The notes under the pieces: model-generated
What the model was told of the DNA's origin: nothing
Database searches by the model: none
The model's input: only the letters and a program-made list of their open reading frames with translations
Shown here: positions 14,193 through 18,545 of the stretch, piece by piece
Layout of the letters: every line of letters begins with the position of its first letter
Position numbering within the stretch: the stretch's first letter is position 1
Program-made: the position numbers and the translations under genes
Assembly (NCBI GenBank): GCA_045546735.1
Contig: JAZQDJ010000079.1
Location: 1 to 18,545 of the forward strand
DNA length: 18,545 nt
Reading direction: 5' to 3'
Origin: SVFI01 sp045546735
Lineage (GTDB): Bacteria; Bacillota; Clostridia; Lachnospirales; Lachnospiraceae

Positions 14193-16979
14193 ATGGAGAA
14201 ACGGATAAACAAATTACTTCAAGCAATGAAAATTGTTTTTGGTATCAGCTTTGTTGTTATCGTGATAACATTTGTTTTAGGGCAGATTTTCCTGAAAAAT
14301 GAAGGCGGGGTTAATACTTTGTTCGCAGGGACAAAAGGATATAATTGCCGTGTGTTTGAGAGTGATTGGACAAGAGTTTTGCCAAACGGAGAGCGATATG
14401 AGGTAGAGGTGCCCGGGATTTATGAAGCAATTCCGGGAGAAGCAGTGACGGTGACGACGATGCTTCCGCGAGAAATTGAAGATCAGACATGGCTTTGTTT
14501 TGAAGGTTATTGGCAGGATATGGAGTTTTTGGTGGACGGACAACTGAGAGAACGTTATTCGACACAAAATACGAGACCATTTGGAAAGAACAGTGCGACA
14601 ACATTTGTGTTTGTTGAGTTGTTTCGTGAAGATGCCGGTAAGGAATTAACGGTGACAACCAGTACATTTTCATCGTATACGGGAACTATGAATACGGTGT
14701 ATATCGGTGACAAATATGGTATTTGGCTGACCTTTTTTGATATGTACGGAATTTCCTTTATTATGGAATTTGTTGTGTTGATTTTATCCAGTATCGGTTT
14801 GATTTTTTGCTTTGTATTATGGAGAATTTATCGTAGGAATTTTGATTTTATATATTTGTGCAGTGCCTTGTTTTTTGTTGCAGCGTGGCGTATATCGGAG
14901 AGTCAGTTTAGACAATTACTTTTTGCCAATGTATCGGCGGTGACAGCCATTAGCTTTTTGTCGTTGATGATGATGCCGGTGACGATTTTGTTTTATATCA
15001 ATGAGATTCAGGGACAACGTTATAAAAAATGGCATTTGATTCCGATTGTTTTAGGAATTGTGAATTTAATCATTACGGTATTGTTACAGGCGTTTGGATG
15101 GAGAGATTTTCAGGAATGCTTATTAAGCTCTCATTTGGTGATTGGTATTTCTGCTGCCAGTATTATTGTGACGATCGCGTGTGATTGTAAGAAAAAGTTC
15201 ATTCGGGAATATGTGATGGTTGCGATTGGGCTTTTAGTGGCAGTACTATCGGCGGTCGTTGAATTGGTGGCTTATTATGTGGCATATTATAATATGAGCG
15301 GAGTTCCGCTCAGCCTTGGATTGATTTTCCTCTTTATTATGGCTAGTACCAAAACAGTTCAGGAACTTTTGGTGGAAAGCATGGAAAAACAGAAAGCATT
15401 ACATGCCAACGAGGCAAAAGCGCGTTTTCTCGCGAATATGTCTCATGAAATCCGAACACCAATTAATTCGATTCTCGGTATGAATGAGATGATTTTGCGT
15501 GAAAGCCATGAAAATGATGTTTTAGGTTATGCGGGAAATATTGAAAAATCCGGAAAATTGCTTTTGACATTGATTAGTGATGTACTTGATTTTTCTAAAA
15601 TAGAAGCCGGTGAGGTTGAAATCTGCCCGGTGGATTATCAATTATCCGGACTGATTTACGATACTGTGCAGGCAGTATATAGCCGGGCGAGAAAAAAAGG
15701 GTTAGATGTGATTGTGGAAGCAAAGGAAAGCTTGCCGTCAGTATTAAGGGGCGATGAGTTCCGACTTCGTCAGATTTTAAACAATCTTATGAGTAATGCG
15801 GTGAAATATACAAAAACAGGGACAGTGACTTTAACCGTAGATGAGGAAAAAAACGAAAATGGATCCTTTTCTCTTGTGATTGTGGTAAAAGATACAGGAA
15901 TCGGAATTCGACAGGAGGATATTCCGAAACTGTTTTCGAGCTTTACCAGAATTGATGAAAAGAAAAACAGAACAATTGAAGGTACCGGTCTTGGACTGAA
16001 TATTACAAAGCTGCTTGTGGATTTGATGCAGGGTGAGATTATAGTGACAAGCGAATATGGGCAAGGAACGGAGTTTGTGGTTCGTTTGCCGCAGGAAGTT
16101 GTGGACGAAACACCAATGGGAGCCTTTCGCAATGATTTTGAAAAAGGCGCGCTATCTTCAGGAACTCATCGGAGTTCATTTAAGGCACCGGAGGCAGAAG
16201 TGCTTGTAGTGGATGATAATGAAATGAATTTGGCGGTAATTAAGGGGCTGTTAAAGGGAACGCAAATTCGTCTCGATACATCTGTCGGTGGTTTAGAAGC
16301 TTTGGAAAAAAGTCGCGACAAAGTTTATGATATCATCTTGCTTGATCATATGATGCCGACACCGGATGGTGTGGAAACATTGCATATGCTTAGAGAAGAG
16401 GAGGATAATCCGAATAAAACTACAAAGGTGGTCGTGCTGACTGCTAATGCGTTGGCCGGCTGTCGTGAAGAGTATATAAAGGAAGGATTTGATGACTATC
16501 TCTCAAAACCGATTGACGTGGAGAAACTGGAAAAACTGATTTGCGAGCTTTTACCGAAGGAGAAAGTGGAGTTTTTATTGTCGGAGGAAGTGAAGCAGGA
16601 AGAAGTTTTTGGAGAGAAAGCAGAAAAGAGCAGTTCACCTCGAATCAATACAAAAGTAGGACTCCGATATTGCGGAAAAGATTATGAGATTTACAGGGAA
16701 GTTTTGAAGTCGTATTTAGACCAGAAACCGCGTTATGATGAGGAAATGCGAGAGGCGTTCGAAGAAAAAGACTGGAAGAAATATGCGATTTTAGTACATT
16801 CATTAAAGAGTACTTCACTCAGTATTGGGGCAGAACATCTGTCTGGTGAGGCTGCAGAACTTGAGAAAGCGGCAAAGGCGCAAGAAGAGACGATACTTTT
16901 GGGGCGGGGACAGGAACTGTTCGCAGAGTATGCGGAGGTTCTCGAAGAAATTGTGATTTTGCTCGAAGAAGGATTTTAA
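14193..16979 (+). CDS. hybrid sensor histidine kinase with 7-helix membrane input, receiver and Hpt domains
   Basis: A 928-residue protein. One membrane helix (12-33) leads into an extracytoplasmic region of about 150 residues that looks like a beta-sandwich. About seven membrane helices follow (roughly 185-385), recalling 7TMR-DISM receptors. The cytoplasmic part has HisKA with H418 in NMSHEIRTPINSILGMNE, and an HATPase with LNNLMSNAVKYT, KDTGIGI and GTGLGLNITKLL. A receiver (about 670-785) has VVDDNEMNL, phospho-acceptor D718 in LLDHMMPTPDG, and lysine in LSKPID. A C-terminal Hpt domain has H869 in LVHSLKSTS. All four phosphorelay residues are present, so a His-Asp-His relay is expected. 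No DNA-binding response regulator is in the window, so the final target is unknown. It follows hemZ by 34 bases and ends in a terminator. The ligand is unknown; the outer domain could bind a carbohydrate, which is inference. Confidence 0.92.
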   Translation: MEKRINKLLQAMKIVFGISFVVIVITFVLGQIFLKNEGGVNTLFAGTKGYNCRVFESDWTRVLPNGERYEVEVPGIYEAIPGEAVTVTTMLPREIEDQTWLCFEGYWQDMEFLVDGQLRERYSTQNTRPFGKNSATTFVFVELFREDAGKELTVTTSTFSSYTGTMNTVYIGDKYGIWLTFFDMYGISFIMEFVVLILSSIGLIFCFVLWRIYRRNFDFIYLCSALFFVAAWRISESQFRQLLFANVSAVTAISFLSLMMMPVTILFYINEIQGQRYKKWHLIPIVLGIVNLIITVLLQAFGWRDFQECLLSSHLVIGISAASIIVTIACDCKKKFIREYVMVAIGLLVAVLSAVVELVAYYVAYYNMSGVPLSLGLIFLFIMASTKTVQELLVESMEKQKALHANEAKARFLANMSHEIRTPINSILGMNEMILRESHENDVLGYAGNIEKSGKLLLTLISDVLDFSKIEAGEVEICPVDYQLSGLIYDTVQAVYSRARKKGLDVIVEAKESLPSVLRGDEFRLRQILNNLMSNAVKYTKTGTVTLTVDEEKNENGSFSLVIVVKDTGIGIRQEDIPKLFSSFTRIDEKKNRTIEGTGLGLNITKLLVDLMQGEIIVTSEYGQGTEFVVRLPQEVVDETPMGAFRNDFEKGALSSGTHRSSFKAPEAEVLVVDDNEMNLAVIKGLLKGTQIRLDTSVGGLEALEKSRDKVYDIILLDHMMPTPDGVETLHMLREEEDNPNKTTKVVVLTANALAGCREEYIKEGFDDYLSKPIDVEKLEKLICELLPKEKVEFLLSEEVKQEEVFGEKAEKSSSPRINTKVGLRYCGKDYEIYREVLKSYLDQKPRYDEEMREAFEEKDWKKYAILVHSLKSTSLSIGAEHLSGEAAELEKAAKAQEETILLGRGQELFAEYAEVLEEIVILLEEGF

Positions 16980-16987
16980 AATGGCCA

Positions 16988-17027
16988 AGTCTCTTTGTGA
17001 TTATATTACAAGGAGACTAGTTTTTTT
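16988..17027 (+). terminator. intrinsic terminator after the sensor kinase
   Basis: AGTCTCTTTGT (16988-16998) pairs with ACAAGGAGACT (17008-17018) over 11 bp with one G-T wobble and a 9-base loop. AG and then seven T residues follow (17021-17027). It begins nine bases after the kinase stop and ends 16 bases before the next start codon. Its presence argues against translation starting at the ATG at 16981. Confidence 0.8.
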
Positions 17028-17030
17028 GAA

Positions 17031-17035
17031 GGGGA
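17031..17035 (+). promoter_or_regulatory. ribosome binding site fixing the first metallophosphoesterase start
   Basis: GGGGA lies eight bases before the ATG at 17044. The paralogue downstream starts at the equivalent MIYITGDTHG with a similar GGGGA site, which confirms this start over the ATG at 16981. Confidence 0.75.
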
Positions 17036-17043
17036 AAGTGAAT

Positions 17044-17841
17044 ATGATATATATAACAGGAGATACGCACGGAGAGTTCGGCCGGTTTTCAAAAAAGAGA
17101 ATAAAAAAGAAAAATCTTGAGCTGACAGAGAATGATTATGTGATTATTTGTGGTGACATGGGCCTTTGCTGGGCAGAAGATGCGACATATCGGTATGATT
17201 GTGATTTTTTTGCAAAGAAACCGTATACGACCTTGTGGGTGCAGGGAAATCATGAGAATTATGATATGATTGAAACTTATCCGTTAGAAGAATGGCACGG
17301 CGGAATGGTGCGCCATATTGTGAGGGATAAAGTGATATTACTTGAGCGAGGGCAGATTTTTGAGATAGAGGGACATACCTTTTTTACATTCGGCGGAGCA
17401 TCCTCGCATGATATTTCGGGCGGTATACTTGACAGAAGTAGTGAAGAATTTAAGAGACTGCAAAAAAAGGCACAGGACAGGAAACTGCCGTACCGCATTT
17501 TACATGAGTCATGGTGGCCGCAGGAGCTTCCGTCGGAGGCTGAGATGAAGGAAGGGATAAAGAATCTTGAGAAAGCCGGGTATAAAGTGGATTATGTAAT
17601 TACGCATTGCTGCGCAAGCAAGCTTCAGGAAGAAATGTGTGCAAGAAACGGCAAGTCTTATGAGGCAGATGTTTTAAATGAGTACCTGCAGGGACTGGAA
17701 GAAAAAATGGAATATAAGCATTGGTTTTTCGGACATTATCATATGGATTTACCGTATTTTGATGAGAAGCATTCTGCGATGTATTACGGAATTTTAAGGC
17801 TGGGAGAGCGTCAGCCGGTGTTTACGGATGTGCGGTTTTAG
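17044..17841 (+). CDS. calcineurin-like metallophosphoesterase, copy 1
   Basis: A 265-residue cytoplasmic protein with the complete metallophosphoesterase ligand set: D7 and H9 in GDTHG, D38 in CGDMG, N69-H70 in GNHEN, H188 in THCC, and H231 and H233 in GHYH. It should be a two-metal phosphatase or phosphodiesterase. The substrate cannot be told; relatives act on phosphoproteins, diadenosine polyphosphates or nucleotides. A longer frame begins at 16981, but that extension crosses a terminator hairpin and is absent from the paralogue. The gene follows the sensor kinase by 64 bases with an attenuator-like terminator between. It is followed by a 23-codon ORF and then a close paralogue, a likely local duplication. 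Confidence 0.9.
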   Translation: MIYITGDTHGEFGRFSKKRIKKKNLELTENDYVIICGDMGLCWAEDATYRYDCDFFAKKPYTTLWVQGNHENYDMIETYPLEEWHGGMVRHIVRDKVILLERGQIFEIEGHTFFTFGGASSHDISGGILDRSSEEFKRLQKKAQDRKLPYRILHESWWPQELPSEAEMKEGIKNLEKAGYKVDYVITHCCASKLQEEMCARNGKSYEADVLNEYLQGLEEKMEYKHWFFGHYHMDLPYFDEKHSAMYYGILRLGERQPVFTDVRF

Positions 17842-17855
17842 GGAAGGAGACAGAA

Positions 17856-17927
17856 ATGGAAGAGTTTGATTTAGACCATGATCTCGGCGATTATGCAGGT
17901 GACGGCGGAGATGCGATTAAGCTTTGA
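17856..17927 (+). CDS. possible 23-residue acidic small protein
   Basis: ATG to TGA encodes 23 residues (MEEFDLDHDLGDYAGDG and six more), rich in aspartate. It has a good ribosome site (GGAAGGAGA, 17842-17850) and starts 14 bases after the first metallophosphoesterase; the second paralogue starts 33 bases after its stop. There is no hydrophobic segment or known toxin-like feature. It may be a true microprotein, a translational-coupling device, or the remnant of a lost gene between the duplicated copies. I do not recognise it. Confidence 0.4.
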   Translation: MEEFDLDHDLGDYAGDGGDAIKL

Positions 17928-17960
17928 ACGCTTTTGGCCTTAGAAAGGATGGGGATAAGT

Positions 17961-18545
17961 ATGATTTATATTACAGGAGATACACACGGAGATTTTGCGC
18001 GCTTCTCTGATTATAGAATGAAAAAAAGGGGTATGGAGCTTGGAGAGAATGACTATGTGATTGTTTGCGGAGATTTCGGTCTTTGTTGGTCGAAAAATGA
18101 TATGGGGTTTAGATATAACTGCGAATTTTTTGAAAAAACAAGGTATACGACTCTATGGATTCAGGGAAATCACGAGAATTATGACATGATTGCAGAATAT
18201 CCGACAGAAGAATGGCACGGAGGAAAGGTCCGTCACATTATAAGGGATAAGGTGATTTTGCTTGAACGCGGTCAAGTGTTTGAGATTGACGGGAAGACCT
18301 TTTTTACTTTCGGCGGTGCATCCTCCCAGGATATACAGGGGGGTGTTTTGGATAAGAATGATGAGGATTATGACAGCAAGCTGCGTGAGGCAATAGAGAA
18401 ACGACTGCTTTTCAGAATCAATCATGAATCATGGTGGAAAGAGGAACTTCCGAGTGAGGAAGAGATGGAGGAAGGACGGAAGAATCTGGCTGGGCATAAC
18501 TATAAGGTGGATTATGTGCTGACACATTGCTGTGCGACAGGCATA
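17961..18545 (+). CDS. calcineurin-like metallophosphoesterase, copy 2 (cut by window end)
   Basis: The first 195 codons are present and open to the last base. The sequence aligns almost gap-free with copy 1, with shared stretches such as MIYITGDTHG, RDKVILLERGQ and FFTFGGASS. The ligands GDTHG (D7, H9), CGDFG, GNHEN and THCC are intact; the last motif (GHYH in copy 1) lies beyond the window. GGATGGGGATAAGT precedes the ATG. Similarity to copy 1 is high across the coding region, including both ends seen, but drops in the flanking DNA, so this is an older duplication that has since diverged rather than a recent exact copy. Copy 2 has one extra residue in the WSKNDMGFRY segment. The substrate is unknown. 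Confidence 0.9.
   Translation, partial: MIYITGDTHGDFARFSDYRMKKRGMELGENDYVIVCGDFGLCWSKNDMGFRYNCEFFEKTRYTTLWIQGNHENYDMIAEYPTEEWHGGKVRHIIRDKVILLERGQVFEIDGKTFFTFGGASSQDIQGGVLDKNDEDYDSKLREAIEKRLLFRINHESWWKEELPSEEEMEEGRKNLAGHNYKVDYVLTHCCATGI

Noticed and set aside
16981..17043. Upstream start of the first metallophosphoesterase
   Set aside because: The extension is encoded by a terminator hairpin, is absent from the paralogue, and a better ribosome site precedes the ATG at 17044.
17919..17936. Terminator after the 23-codon ORF (AAGC / GCTT)
   Set aside because: The stem is only four base pairs and the following T run is short and interrupted.

Overview
The window looks like chromosomal DNA from a Gram-positive anaerobe of the class Clostridia, most likely a Lachnospiraceae member. 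The reasons are moderate GC, strong GGAG-type ribosome binding sites, tight same-strand operons, the relA - MBL hydrolase - hemZ order, a DUF5050-like membrane-anchored protein, and a PadR plus permease-prefix membrane protein pair. I see no phage, transposon, tRNA, rRNA or CRISPR feature.

Layout. Bases 1-222 hold just under three copies of a 75-bp tandem repeat, followed by a strong hairpin that can terminate transcription on both strands (255-290). A minus-strand gene for a membrane-anchored beta-propeller-like protein (289-1329) faces this terminator. It diverges from a five-gene plus-strand operon (1458-8038): bifunctional chorismate mutase/prephenate dehydratase (pheA), a divergent Ppx/GppA-family protein, polyphosphate kinase (ppk1), a fusion of two HAD phosphatases, and a very acidic 87-residue protein, ending in a clear terminator. 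Next is a two-gene unit of a PadR repressor and a six-helix membrane protein (8268-9577). Its promoter is covered by repeated TACTACGACAG-type boxes with 14-bp periodicity.

From 9683 a near-consensus promoter drives relA, the bifunctional (p)ppGpp synthetase/hydrolase. It is followed by an MBL-fold hydrolase, hemZ (radical SAM), a large hybrid sensor kinase, and two tandem metallophosphoesterase paralogues with a 23-codon ORF between them; the second paralogue runs off the window end. Two intrinsic-terminator hairpins lie inside this run: one includes the relA stop codon and one follows the kinase. Each ends about 16-19 bases before the next start codon, so they may act as attenuators.

Functionally, the window brings together polyphosphate synthesis, a Ppx/GppA relative and the stringent-response enzyme, in separate transcription units. 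Most genes belong to known families. The observations most worth a second look are the 75-bp repeat, the PadR operator array, the two internal terminators, the divergent Ppx active site, the double-HAD fusion and the metallophosphoesterase duplication.
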